From the NCBI GenBank assembly GCA_003996215.1, contig QJPP01001705.1:1-64000 (forward strand): DNA of 64,000 nt, read 5' to 3'. The notes under the pieces are model-generated. The model saw nothing but the letters and a program-made list of their open reading frames with translations, did no database searches and was not told where the DNA came from. A program made the position numbers and the translations under genes. Numbering within the stretch: the stretch's first letter is position 1; every line of letters starts with the position of its first letter. The DNA comes from Jaltomata sinuosa. Taxonomy: Eukaryota > Streptophyta > Magnoliopsida > Solanales > Solanaceae. Positions 35,290-45,920 of the stretch are shown here, in pieces.

Positions 35290-35636
35290 GGACGTCTCAA
35301 AACGTTTAATAGGACTATATTGGTAAAAATTTACTCTGCATCGACTAATACTTACGTCAAGCCAATAGATGTGTTACATGTGCTTGCACATATACCTTTA
35401 ACATTTAAGTTAATCATGCATTCTTATGTTATTAAATTATTTAATTGTAATAAATTTATATAGTTTGGTGTAAACACGATGCGAGTAAGTATTTACCACA
35501 CTATATTTTTGTATGACTTCTGTAACTTTTCAAGAATCCAAAATTAAGCTATTCAAATTTAAAACTGTGATCTGGTGTTTCCTATATCAAATCATCGTGC
35601 AATTCCATAGAATTAATAGGCCTTAAATTAGTATTA
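35290..35636. other. Intergenic, AT-rich, nothing recognised
   Basis: It starts with the target duplication of the solo LTR and continues the interrupted host sequence. The short ORFs show no known family. Confidence 0.5.
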
Positions 35637-35899
35637 CCTTCGTCCCATTTTAACTGTCTCTTTAGTTTAAAGAATTTGTCCAAAAATAAGTGTTACTTTA
35701 AAAATTCGAGACTAAATTTGACAATTATTTCCAACTGTACGACCCTTAGCATTAAAGAAGTAGTTTTTCTTTCATACTACTCAGTTTTAAAAAAAACATC
35801 TAATAAATAGGGGTAACTTAGTAAACTATACCTTATATATATTTTTATTTAATGAATGTGAAAATAGTTAAAGCAACCGCTAAAATGGGACGGAGAGAG
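35637..35899. mobile_element. Stowaway-like MITE (about 263 bp)
   Basis: Left CCTTCGTCCCATTTTAACTG and right TAAAATGGGACGGAGAGAG are inverted repeats. TA flanks both sides (35635-35636 and 35900-35901). Confidence 0.82.
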
Positions 35900-36050
35900 T
35901 ATCTCGATTCTAAGGATTAATCAAAAATTGTTTGAGGTCACACGACTACACTCAAGTAGATGAATTCTTCAAAGGTATATCAAACGCTTGCCAACTTCAA
36001 ACATCAGACACATTTTGTATTCTTCTAAACAAACCCTCTCTCTCTTGAAA

Positions 36051-36059
36051 GCTCTGATA
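36051..36059 (-). promoter_or_regulatory. Copia primer-binding-site remnant
   Basis: The plus strand reads GCTCTGATA, the complement of TATCAGAGC from the tRNA-Met-type PBS, 6 bp from the edge of an LTR. It shows that a copia element with minus orientation once had its internal region to the left, of which only about 150 bp of leader-like sequence remains. Confidence 0.6.
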
Positions 36060-36065
36060 TGAAAG

Positions 36066-37152
36066 TGTTGAAAATGATTAGAGATGGAAAATGGAAGTAC
36101 TAATTAAAAGAACATGTAATTATCAAATAAAATACAATAATTAACTATAAAAGAAAAGACCGAGTTGTAGATGTGAAAAATCGGTTGAAGGCATACTATG
36201 AAAAAATGTGTTGTCTTCAAAGTAGATTTCCATCGTTACTTTAGTGTGCTAATATGCACTTAAATATAAAAATTAAAATATTATTAAAAATCTAGATACG
36301 CTTTAACCAGTTGTACAAAGGCTTTATGAAGGGGTACCTAGTTGGTTGAGTTAGTTACAGAAGTCCATCATTAGTTTGTTATTCAGTCCTTGAGTATTAT
36401 TTTATTACTTTGATTAGTTACTTTTTAGTCCCTTCTTTATAGAAGGATATTCAACCACGGGAAAAGTATGAATGAAAGTATTATCTCTTTCCTTTCTCGA
36501 ATTCCTTTTCCCCCCTCTTTGCTTGCAAATTCCTTTCCATTATCAGTTAATAGTGCATCAAATATCATATGCTTTTATAAGAATTTGAAGTGAATGGAAA
36601 AGAGATTTTTCGAGGAGAGTGAAATAATAAAGAATCCAAAGATGAAACATAACCAATGCCCTTTATTGAATAAACATACTCTTTCATATCTAGCAATACG
36701 TAAATTAATTTTTTTTATCATTCAACACAAAAGAACTAACAACTTTTTCCTTCTTATTCTTTTCCTGCTTTTAATTTCACAATAATCACATTTGTTATTG
36801 AAAATAAGAAAAAGGTAAATCATAATGTTAAGCAAATTTTCCATGTTACCATCTTTGGCATTTGTCTTTGTGAAAATGCGGAACACGATCAGAACTAAGT
36901 AACCATTTCTAGAGTTATTGAGAGAAATCTAGAAAAGGGAAGAAAATTTTACTAAAGAGAAAATATCTGAATGAATCCATACAAAAGAAAGGACCTTTGG
37001 ACCCTTACATACAAATGGTCCAAAATACCCGAAAATACAAATTGGGCTACAAATAAAAAATAAGTAAAATCAGGCTAACAGATTGGGCCTATGTAGGATC
37101 CACCACTTCATTCTGTGTATTAGCAACACCATGGACAGTTGTAATTCCAACA
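36066..37152 (-). mobile_element. Copia LTR (about 1.09 kb) flanked by PBS on the left and a 3' internal end on the right
   Basis: On the plus strand it runs TGTTGAAAATG to GTAATTCCAACA. A PBS remnant lies on its left and, on its right, the minus strand reads a CCCCTCCAACTTGAAGGAAG tract that resembles the usual copia polypurine end. It therefore acts as 5' LTR to the left and 3' LTR to the right. A TATA-like TTCTATAAAGAAGG is present on the minus strand near 36440-36453. Confidence 0.65.
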
Positions 37153-38030
37153 CTTCCTTCAAGTTGGAGGGGAATTTCACACTCAACTTGAGAAATATGG
37201 AATGATGAAGAATGCCAGTGAGAGGCTTGGTGAAACATCTGCCAATTGTGAAGCTGTGGGAACATGATGCAAGAAAACTAGACCTTCACCAAGCTTGTGA
37301 CGAGTGAAATGACAATCAACCTCAATGTGTTTGGTGCGCTCATGAAACACGAGATTCTTAGCAATGCGAATGGCAGCCTAATTGTCGCAGTATAGAGGAA
37401 CAATCAAGACTAACTCAGCAACAACCTTACTAACTGACCAGTATTTTGCCCTAGATGAAGAGAGAGATACAACTGGCTGCTTCTTAGATTTCCAGGAAAT
37501 AAGAGAACTACCAAACAAGACACAAAAACCTATGACAGATATCCTAGTGTCAGGGCAAACGACCAGTCACTATCACAGAAAGAAGATAAGGAGAACTCAG
37601 GAGAGTTGGAGAGGAAAATTCCAGCAGTGGGGGTGCCCTTGAGTTATCTAAGGAGGTGCAAAGCTACCTTCATATGACAATGAGAGGGTTTCTAAAGGTA
37701 TTAACTTAAATGTTGAACAAAACAAAGAAGAGATCAGGCCTAGTGTGAGTCAAGAAGTTGTGCTTATCCACTAAGCTTCTATAGGACTCTGGATTGGGAG
37801 GAGCATCACCGATGTCAGTCTTTAACTTGATAGACAAATAAAGAGGACAAGTTACTGGAGTGACAGAGTCACAAGAATAATCCTTGAGAAGATCTTTGAT
37901 GAACTTACTCTGATGTAGAACTTTTCTTGCTTGTGTCACTCCAACCGGAGTCAAATGACATCCTTTACTTCGTTGAGATACCAATTGGAATCGAGAGATA
38001 CTAATTGAACTCAACCCATACAATCAAGTA
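37153..38030 (-). pseudogene. Ty1/copia RT C-terminus and RNase H remnant
   Basis: The minus strand reads, from 38023 leftward, DLLKDYSCDSVTPVTCPL, then PESYRSLVDKHNFLTHTRPD (RT/RNase H connection), SWKSKKQPVVSLSSSRAKY (RNase H), a stop in DN*AAIRIAKN, and FHERTKHIEVDCHFTRHKL, followed by VPTASQLADV. This is the standard copia pol C-terminal order. It carries stops and shifts, and all of pol upstream of this point is missing. The right edge meets a gypsy leader at about 38030. Confidence 0.9.
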
Positions 38031-38188
38031 ACAATCCGCATGAAAAGAATGAAGAAAGCAGATGATTTCTAGAATGCTTCATAGCTTCCCACAGATTAGA
38101 TGTGGACGTCAACACACCGATCCACATGACTCTATTCGATATTTTACTCTTGTACTGGGAAATCAGTAACCTAGGCTCTGATATCATT
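38031..38188 (-). mobile_element. Leader and PBS of a gypsy element
   Basis: The segment resembles the leader at 11960-12124 of the other gypsy element (AGAATGAAG, GATGTGGACGTC, CCGATCCACATGACTCTA). At 38174-38186 GGCTCTGATATCA is the complement of a tRNA-Met-type PBS with one mismatch, 2 bp from the LTR. The gag that should follow on the left is replaced by the copia remnant. Confidence 0.7.
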
Positions 38189-38822
38189 TGTCAGGATCCA
38201 ATTGCCGGGCCATACGGGCACCTACTCTAAATACCTAGATAGGATAACTCTTATCTCCCTGTCCAATAGGCAATGCGGAAATTATATAAACCATGAGAAA
38301 ACAGTTTTTTTAATCTAAGAAAATATTTATAACTTAAAACAGTAAACATACTTTTACAAACTTGAAATCAACCCTCCCTAGGAATCTAGTCTAAACAGGT
38401 ACAAGAGCTCTAAAGGAAAAGTACAAAAAAATGTAAAAGAGACACAACTTCCGTCATGGAATCGAAGGACAGAAGCTGCTGGAGATCACCATCATCCGGT
38501 ACCTAAGAAACATCACTGACCCTAAAACTAGCATACCAAAAGGTATAACAAGAGTAGTATCTGTACAAACAACACGTATTGATAGGCATCATCGGTCAAC
38601 TCAAATCCACCGCATATCATCATACAAGAAATCAATAGAAAATATTCAGTATAAATTACAGAAATCCAGTCCCTCGTCATCTACCTTTAATACCACCCTA
38701 TGACCCCTATGGACCTACTAGTTCTGTCCCAAGCCTTTCTATCCTGCTTCCGCTGCCAACTCCACCAGTCGGCGGCCCTTCAACCATTCTATCGTGGTCA
38801 TAGACAACTAGTCACACGTAAT

Positions 38823-38930
38823 ACTAGGACTTCCCAAGTCACACTTAGCTCTAGGACTTCCCAAGTCACACTTAGCTCTAGGACTTCCCAAGTCACCCTT
38901 AGAACTAGACTTCCCAAGTCACCCATCTTA
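38823..38930 (+). repeat. 27-bp tandem repeat, about four copies
   Basis: AGGACTTCCCAAGTCACACT plus TAGCTCT repeats with period 27; the last copy is diverged. In one frame this reads as RTSQVTLSS repeats, a by-product of a period divisible by three. Confidence 0.85.
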
Positions 38931-39565
38931 CGAACCACTATAAGCACCTCAGTGGTTCTAGTCTCAACAATCAGGTCTACTATCCACCCCTGCTAGCCAG
39001 TTGAGAGACAACGTACAAAATCTTGACTTACCACCCTGACTCGAATTAAGATCCTAAGTTAACCACTTTACCCTTAGCCCTTAGCCACACAATGAACTAC
39101 CTGTGAGTTCTTTCTACTCAACCCCCAAGGTTCCTTACCCTTGACATCCCACCGGTTCAGGCACTCACCAAATACTAGCCTTGTTTCACTAACCCAGTCA
39201 AACTTGACTCTCTATGAACCTTAGGACCTCCAAGTTCACTCGTCTTGCACCCCTCAAGCAATATGCCCTAACAACACGAATCATCCAAGTCCATATGACT
39301 ATCAATAAGACCCCAGTCAACAACCAAACTCAATCACCTTATAAGTCATGCCTAACTATACAAGTAAACAAACCACGTATAATTATGTCACAACTTGCAA
39401 ACCATTTGTACCTCCCAAGGATCCCTAGGACATCATCTATGCCATATAACATGTGACCCCGGTTCATAGAAGAACCACCTTGTCACTTAAGCACACCAAC
39501 TTGACCCTTCAAGGACCAATTATACGCCAAATAATAATAAATCCCGGCCCTCTCAGAAATCCCAC

Positions 39566-39770
39566 ATGTGAAGAACATCAATAACAGATAACATGGTTCA
39601 CTCAAGGAACCAATATGTAAAGAACATCAATAACAGATAACCCGGTTCACTGAAGGAACTAACATGTAAAGAACATCAATAACAGATAACCCGGTTCACT
39701 CAAGGAATCAACATGTAAGGAACAATGAGTAACAAATAGACCCGGTTCACTCAAGGAAATAACACACATG
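39566..39770 (+). repeat. 49-bp tandem repeat, four copies
   Basis: Units begin near 39566, 39614, 39664 and 39713 with ATGTAAAGAACATCAATAAC and continue AGATAACCCGGTTCACTCAA. The fourth is diverged. Confidence 0.85.
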
Positions 39771-39784
39771 TAACACCCAATCCC

Positions 39785-40000
39785 GTACCAAGCATGGTAC
39801 CCGAGCAACCCATAATAGAACTTATACCAAGCATGGTACCTGCACCAACCGATAAGTATCCCGTACCAGGCGTGGTACCCGAGCCAACCATTATAGAACC
39901 TGTACCAGGCGTGTTACCCGAGCTAATCGATAAATATTCCGTACCAAGCATGGTACCCAAGCCAACAAATATATAACATGTACCAGGCGTGGTACCCGAG
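39785..40000 (+). repeat. Array of GTACCA-N4-TGGTAC palindromes, about 39-bp period, six copies
   Basis: Each unit holds GTACCAGGCGTGGTAC or GTACCAAGCATGGTAC (one with a broken arm, GTGTTAC), followed by CCGAGCCAACC. The arms are constant and the 4-bp centre varies. The same array occurs in reverse orientation at 44330-44590. Confidence 0.85.
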
Positions 40001-41570
40001 CCAACCGAATATCACACAAAATCCAACAGTCAATAAATAATGAACAAAACCAAGTTAATTTCACATGACTGATAACCGGACAATTACACATTCATAATCT
40101 CATTCCCTAAGCATGTATCTCATACAATACTAAGAGATAGTACATGAACACATATTGCATATTAGTAAAATCATAACCATCACCTAAGTGTTCAACATGT
40201 CATCCCGGTCTACACTAAGACCAACCGCACACTTAGGTTCAACTACCCGACCTCTCATGGGCCGATATGCAATAATCACAGTTTCAACAATTAAGCCCGG
40301 TCCACTCATGGGACCATCAACAAATACAAACAATAATGTATAATTAGACACGCCCAAAGACTAATCCCCGGCTTACCCTTTAGACATATATTCCTTAGAT
40401 ACACCCATTTAGGGACCCTCTTTCAAGACAAACACAGTACAGGGAAACATTCCCCTAACATTGAGACTCTGACCCTTCCTGTTTGCAACTCTTCCTTTAA
40501 TAGAAACATTCCCGAAGGTCCACTATAACCTGCCATATTTACCCAAAACACTTTTGGTTTCCCGAACCTACCCAAAGTCTAATTTCTTGGAATCTAGCAT
40601 CACACCCATTTAACAATTATAAACGAACTCGAAATGAACCACATCGTCCCATCATTATCATTTCCTAACCAATCAACCAGCCAAACCATACCATATTCCT
40701 CTAGACTCATTGCCCGTAGGTCTAAACATGAATTCTCCTTTTCATCTATAACAATAATATGAAATGTAAACAGGTCTAAGTCTACTCAATAAAAAGAACC
40801 TAGCCTACCTGGACCCCAAGCAGCTGCACCATGCATATTCTGGCTATGTGAAGGTGTTTCCTGACGGATGATAGACCCAAAATCCATGGTTTCACATTTT
40901 TTAGCCAAAATCTCCCCTCTCCATGGATCCCAAGCCTTGGAGAAGCCTAAAAGAGTTTTTAGAGTAACCCTCGTCTATTTTTGGGGTTGAAGAGGAGATA
41001 ATGAAATTATAAAACCCATTTCTGGGTTTTCTGATCGCGTCCTTCCTCTATAGTAGCCTAAATACTGGTAAAGTGGCACCGTCATAGCGAAAGCCCCCCG
41101 CTATAGTGGGTTGACCGCCTTTGACTTCCGCTATAACGACAATTTCTCTGGTATAGCGGTCGTTGCTGTAGCGCGGTGTCAACCATTGTAGAATGGTACC
41201 GAAAAAGAACCTCGAAAAATCCCCCAAAATGGCCCATTTCACAGCACACTTCAAATCTTGATATTCCAAACCAACCCTTTCACGTCAACTTCGATATCGG
41301 GAGTTCTACTCACCCAAATTCACTTCCGAAAAGTTCTATGGACTCCTTAATGTCTTAGCTAATAGAAAAACTAGCTCAAACTTAGACATTTTACCCAATC
41401 CTCTCTCGGATTTCTCTAGATCTTACCTTGCTCAGAATTCATCCGAGACTAGCCTAGCCTAGCCTAAAATTTCTAACTCCCCAACTCAAAGGTTTTTCTA
41501 ACCCGCTCTTTACACGAATAGCTCACTCATAATGAGGTGTATTTTAATAACAACTGAACAGGTCATTACA

Positions 41571-41930
41571 GACAAGGTCATTGATGATGAGATGAAGATA
41601 TATTGATTTTCTCGCTCTCTTATAGGAGAAGCAAGGAATGGTACATGAACACTTCATCAAAGTTGGTAGATGAATGGACGAAGTTAATGTATATATTCAT
41701 CCATGAATTATGTCCACAAGCCATAAAGACACAAGCAGCGAACAAGATTGTAAATTTTGAACAAGAGGAGGAAGAATTACTCTCTGACGCTTGGGAAAGG
41801 TTCAATCATCTTATTAATTATCCGGGTTTGGACTTGTCTAAAGTAATGATGATGGACACTTTCTATCAAGCAATTGACAAGATCAACCAATCTATAGTAG
41901 ATGTGATATTTGGCAGATAGTGGGATGAGA
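41571..41930 (+). pseudogene. Athila-like gag remnant
   Basis: It encodes SLSYRRSKEWYMNTSS, then WTKLMYIFIHELCPQAIKTQ, and EEEELLSDAWERFNHLIN, then FYQAIDKINQSIVDV. This matches the usual plant retrotransposon gag pattern (sliding A.W...PP, F...YFP, E...EAWERFK.LL, F..GL). The N terminus is cut by the gypsy LTR at 41570 and the C terminus ends in a stop at 41920. Confidence 0.75.
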
Positions 41931-43189
41931 ACTCTGTTATTGCAGCCGTACAAATGCTACAAAGTGTGGTTGAACACGGGCTTCCTTTGAATATAGAGTT
42001 TCGAACTTAATGAGAGAGGTGAAGAAATCCAAGGAGAAAATAAAAGCTCAAGTGAGATGGAGTGGTGATGTTTACCTCCATCATGGAGATAATAGAACTT
42101 GAAAAAGTTCATCTCAAGCCACGACATCAAACAAAGCGCTAATTGGGAGGTAACCTAACATTTGTTATACTTATTTAGTTTTTCTTATGTTTTTTTATAA
42201 AAAAATTTCTAACAATTATCTCGAGTTTATTGTTTTGCAGGTTTTTGAGGTTGTTGAGCAAGGAAAGTGAAAATGGACACTCAAAACAAGGTTTAAAAAG
42301 AAAAAAAATTAGAAAAAAAACTAGTAAAACTACACTAGGGGGACACCTAGGGTACCACTCAAGGCCCCTCCATAGTGTAGTTCACTCAAAAATAATTTTT
42401 CTTTTTTTTTTGAAAAAAAAAAAATTAATAAGAAGAAAAAGGGAAAAAATATTTAATATAAAGCCACTAGATTCCTTTAGTTTTGTCCACTAGTGTATTT
42501 CAAATATTTCTCTCTCTAAACTTTAGCTAAAGTCTTCATTCCTTCAAGATTTCTTCTTCAAGAATCAACTTTCAAGGTATGAATTTTTATGCTTTCTTTA
42601 ATTAATTTATATTTTTATCATTAGTTATTAATTTTTAGTTTTTATTTGTTTAACTTATTATTTTTGGCTAGTAATTTTATAGACCCATGCAAAGTGAAAT
42701 TATATACTTGAATTCTCCAATTTGTGAATCATGCTAAATTATTGTATGGAGAATATAAATTATTGATTATTGGTGAATATATGATTGCTAGAATGATTGT
42801 TTGTTGCTAATATGAAATTTGGGGGTGAATTAGGATGATAGATTCCATAAAACAAGACCTTAAGGATTCATGTACACTAAGTGTTTGATAAAATGCTTGA
42901 AAGAGAGTTCTATGAGAATATATCAAAAACTCTAAGTGTGGAGTGACTCTAAACCTCACTTAAACCTTATATTTGCTACACCCACCATGAAAATTGGTAT
43001 ATCGTGCTCTTAATTAGATATATGTCACTAACTAGATGCTAAGCTACTTGTCAAAATTCACTTGGGTTTATGAGCAAACTAGCAACTTATAGGACTTTTT
43101 ATATTATTTTCTAGTTTTAGAATAGAACAGAATTTTCTTGTAGTATTTATGTTGTATACTTAAATTTTATTATTCTTTTGAAGGTACCA
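41931..43189 (+). mobile_element. Athila-like internal region without pol
   Basis: Instead of protease, RT and integrase, the sequence passes within about 200 bp to GACATCAAACAAAGCGCTAA then TTGGGAGGTAACC, a phrase I recall from the region after pol in such elements. From 42180 on it is AT-rich and non-coding, with a 10-bp perfect inverted repeat at 42328-42382. No host gene is seen. Confidence 0.5.
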
Positions 43190-43740
43190 TATCTTCAAGG
43201 TGTAAAAGAACTAGCATCGGAAAGAAAAAGGCAACAACTAGTAGCCAAAACAAGGATAAGAGGCCTAGATAAGAAAATGAGGGACAACCCCAAGCACCAA
43301 AATTTTCTTATGGGTTAGAAATGGTTGATCCTTTGGGAAGACAATGCTACATCCAACTTGAGGAGACTTCTACGCCGTCCCTGAAGCAAACATTGATATA
43401 TCTCCTTTCCAAATCAAGTTCATATTCCTCTAAAAGAACATAGAGGAATTGGGTTTGGAAAGCTTGCTAAATTCACATGGCATAGCAAATATATGCATGG
43501 TGAAAGAGTTTTATACAAATTGAGAGCCGAGAGTTGATGACAAAGAATATGAAGTCAATGTGAGAGGGGTAGTGGTGAAATTATCTTACCACATGATCAA
43601 TGAATATATGAAGTTTAAAGAATACCCCTATGAGATATTTGAGGACTTCTATAAAAGGCCAAACTACAATGAGCTAAGGTTGCAAGTATGTCATAAATAT
43701 TCGGATGCAGTATGGGAACGTGATGCGAAAGGAACGTGAT
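43190..43740 (+). pseudogene. Putative plant-transposon-type ORF of the Athila-like element, first part
   Basis: Frames in this stretch encode VPYLQGVKELASERKRQQ, NSHGIANICMVKEFYTN, EYEVNVRGVVVKLSYHMINE and YEIFEDFYKRPNYNELRL. The pattern 'EFY.N ... V.VRG..V ... IN..' is that of the putative plant transposon protein domain found in many plant retroelements. Several stops and shifts. It is interrupted after WERDAKGT by an LTR and resumes at 45418. Confidence 0.6.
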
Positions 43741-45417
43741 GAGTAGAATTACTAGTCTTGGACTTGGGGAAAGGTTGTGGTGAACCTAGGAATGGAAGAA
43801 TCTAGGGAAAAAGGAGATTCTAGGGCGTGGTAGTTCTTGGGTCTTGATACTATTGTTGGGTTATGATCACTTAGCCATAATTCTCTAAAAATATCCGTAA
43901 AAATGATGAACTTAGGTGAATTTATAGTGGAAAAATCCGAGAAAGGGGTGAAATGATCATAGTTTGGTCCGGGGATTGGGATTTTTGCATAATTGGGTAT
44001 TTTAGGCTAGCCAATTTGATTGTAGTTATTGTGTATTTGTTTCTAAACCAAGAACAAGCAAAGGATTCAGAAAATGGGAAGGCTCCAGTTCAATAGATCT
44101 TTGAGCAATTCGAGGTAGGTGATGGTTGTTGTTTTTCCCAATATGCATTATGTGTTCATGTACTACTGCTTAGTATTGTATGAGTTGCATGCTTAGGGAA
44201 TGGTTTATGAATGTCTAATTATCCGATTATCAGTCTTGTGAAATGAACTAGTTGTTATTGCTTGTTGGTTTTACAAGTGTGTTGTTGTTCATTGTTGTTG
44301 ACTATTGGATTTCTGTGTGACATTCAATTGGCTTGGGTACCATGCCTGGTACAGGTTACTTATTAGTTGGCTCAGGTACCACGCCTGGTACGGGATACTA
44401 TTCGGTTGGATTGGGTACCACGCCTGGTACGAGAATTAAAAATGGTTGGCTCGGGTACCACGCCTGGTACATATTACTTATTGGTTGGCTCAGGTACCAC
44501 GCCTGGTATGGGATACTATTCGTTTGGATTGGGTACCACGCTTGGTACGAGAATTACAAATAGTTGGCTCGGGTACCACGCCTGGTATGGGTTTGCTTTA
44601 CTTGCATTGATTGTATTCTTTCGATGGTTCTATGAGTGGATCGAGTTATATTCTTGAAATGTGATTCTGCAAATGATTCATGAGAGGCCGGGTGATTATA
44701 ATTAATTGTGAGGTTTGTCTTAGTGTAGGCCAAAATTGCATGTCAACACTTAGGTGGTGTTAGGGGGATCCCAGGGTGGGTCTGGGCTATGTGAAAAGGT
44801 TATGTATGTTGTTGTCATTGAGTGTGTCAATGGTTGTCATTTGGTTACATGTGGTTGATAAGCTAAGGAAGAGACTTGTCGTCTGGTTATATTGTTGTCT
44901 TGTTTACATTTTTACTGTACTTTACTCAGCTTTAGTTTATTGTGCATATCTTGTTTATTTTGAGCTGGCCAATGATCCTACCAGTACACGGTGGTTGTGT
45001 ACTGATTCTGCACTTACATTTCTTTTTGTGAGTACAGGCAATATTTTGGTGGCTGACGCGTAACCTCACTTGTAGTCCCAGCATTTTCAGATATCAAGGG
45101 TGAGATGCTTCGGTCGAGCTACCTTGGTTTCTTCTTTTAGTTGTAGCCTACTTATTTCGGGCTTAAACTCTCTTTTATTTTTGGGGTTGCATCCCCGTAT
45201 TTTAGACTTGGTAGATATTTTGGTACGATGACCTTCAGGTTCTAGGGAAGATTTTTTCGTAGATTATTATTGTGATAGTATTGGAGATGGTGAATGTTAG
45301 TTTACTTTATGCACACTGGTTTTGAGCTGTTAGACTTTGCTAAGTGTTGGGTTGGTATTGGTTCGCTCACCCGGGGGTATTGGGTGGGTGCCACTCACGA
45401 TAGTCTGGATCGTGACA
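43741..45417 (+). mobile_element. Gypsy LTR fragment (3' or solo), same family as 38189-41570 but opposite orientation
   Basis: The right end CTGGATCGTGACA is clear; the left end could not be fixed and may be truncated (approximate start). Homology to the complement of the 38189-41570 LTR includes CCCAATATGCATTATGTGTT and the palindrome array. No PBS follows, so it is a 3' or solo LTR. It splits the Athila-like ORF. Confidence 0.6.
44330..44590 (+). repeat. Array of GTACCA-N4-TGGTAC palindromes, about 40-bp period, seven copies
   Basis: Units read GGTACCACGCCTGGTAC (arms GTACCA and TGGTAC) separated by GGATACTATTCGGTTGGATT or TTACTTATTGGTTGGCTC. It is the reverse-orientation partner of 39785-40000. 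Confidence 0.85.
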
Positions 45418-45920
45418 ATCAACAATTGCATCACCCCAACCTCCAATGATTCACATGTCTCAAAGTTAAAAAATTGCTTGATCTATTCCATCATATGCAA
45501 GATAAAAATCAACATGGGCATGATTATGCTTGGAGATATGGCTCGAGTGAAAGGAGGAGGTAGAGGTCGATTTTTCTACCCAAGTATGATAATTGCCATT
45601 CTTAGAAGAGCTGGGGTTCCTACAAAGAAAGGTGTAGATATAAATCTTGGGCCACCGACATAGCTCTATGATATCACGGTCATGAAGAATGAGGACACCT
45701 CCAAAAAAGTAACTACCCAAGAAAGATTGACATGCATGGAAGAATTCATGAAAATCTTAGCCATGTCTGTGAAGAAGAGAACTGACAACAATGAAGCTAG
45801 CCAAAACGAGGTCGAGGCTATAAGGTAACTCACACTGACTACTCGTATTTTCATTGGAATTGATGCACAAACATGGCATCCCTAAAGGCCACCAAATGAA
45901 GATGAAAATTTTGAGTAGCT
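45418..45920 (+). pseudogene. Plant-transposon-type ORF of the Athila-like element, second part
   Basis: It encodes SKLKNCLIYSIICKIKINMG, RFFYPSMIIAILRRAGVPTK and, after a stop, VTTQERLTCMEEFMKILAMS. 'FPS(M/L)I..LL..AGVP' is typical of the C-terminal part of this ORF. Broken by stops. Confidence 0.55.

Larger units (their letters stand above)
38189..41570 (-). mobile_element. Gypsy 5' LTR (Del/Tekay-like, about 3.4 kb)
   Basis: On the plus strand it runs TGTCAGGATCC, just after the PBS, to ACAGGTCATTACA. The element would begin TGTAATGACCTG. It contains three short tandem arrays (listed separately). Its middle is homologous, in opposite orientation, to the LTR fragment at 43741-45417 (for example ATGTGTTCATGTACTA and GCATGCTTAGGGAATG). 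No host gene is visible; the ORFs inside are repeat-driven. Confidence 0.75.

Noticed and set aside
44333..44657. Glycine/tyrosine repeat ORFs (MGTMPGTGYLL type)
   Set aside because: They follow the palindrome array; the 39-40-bp period shifts the frame and no protein family fits.
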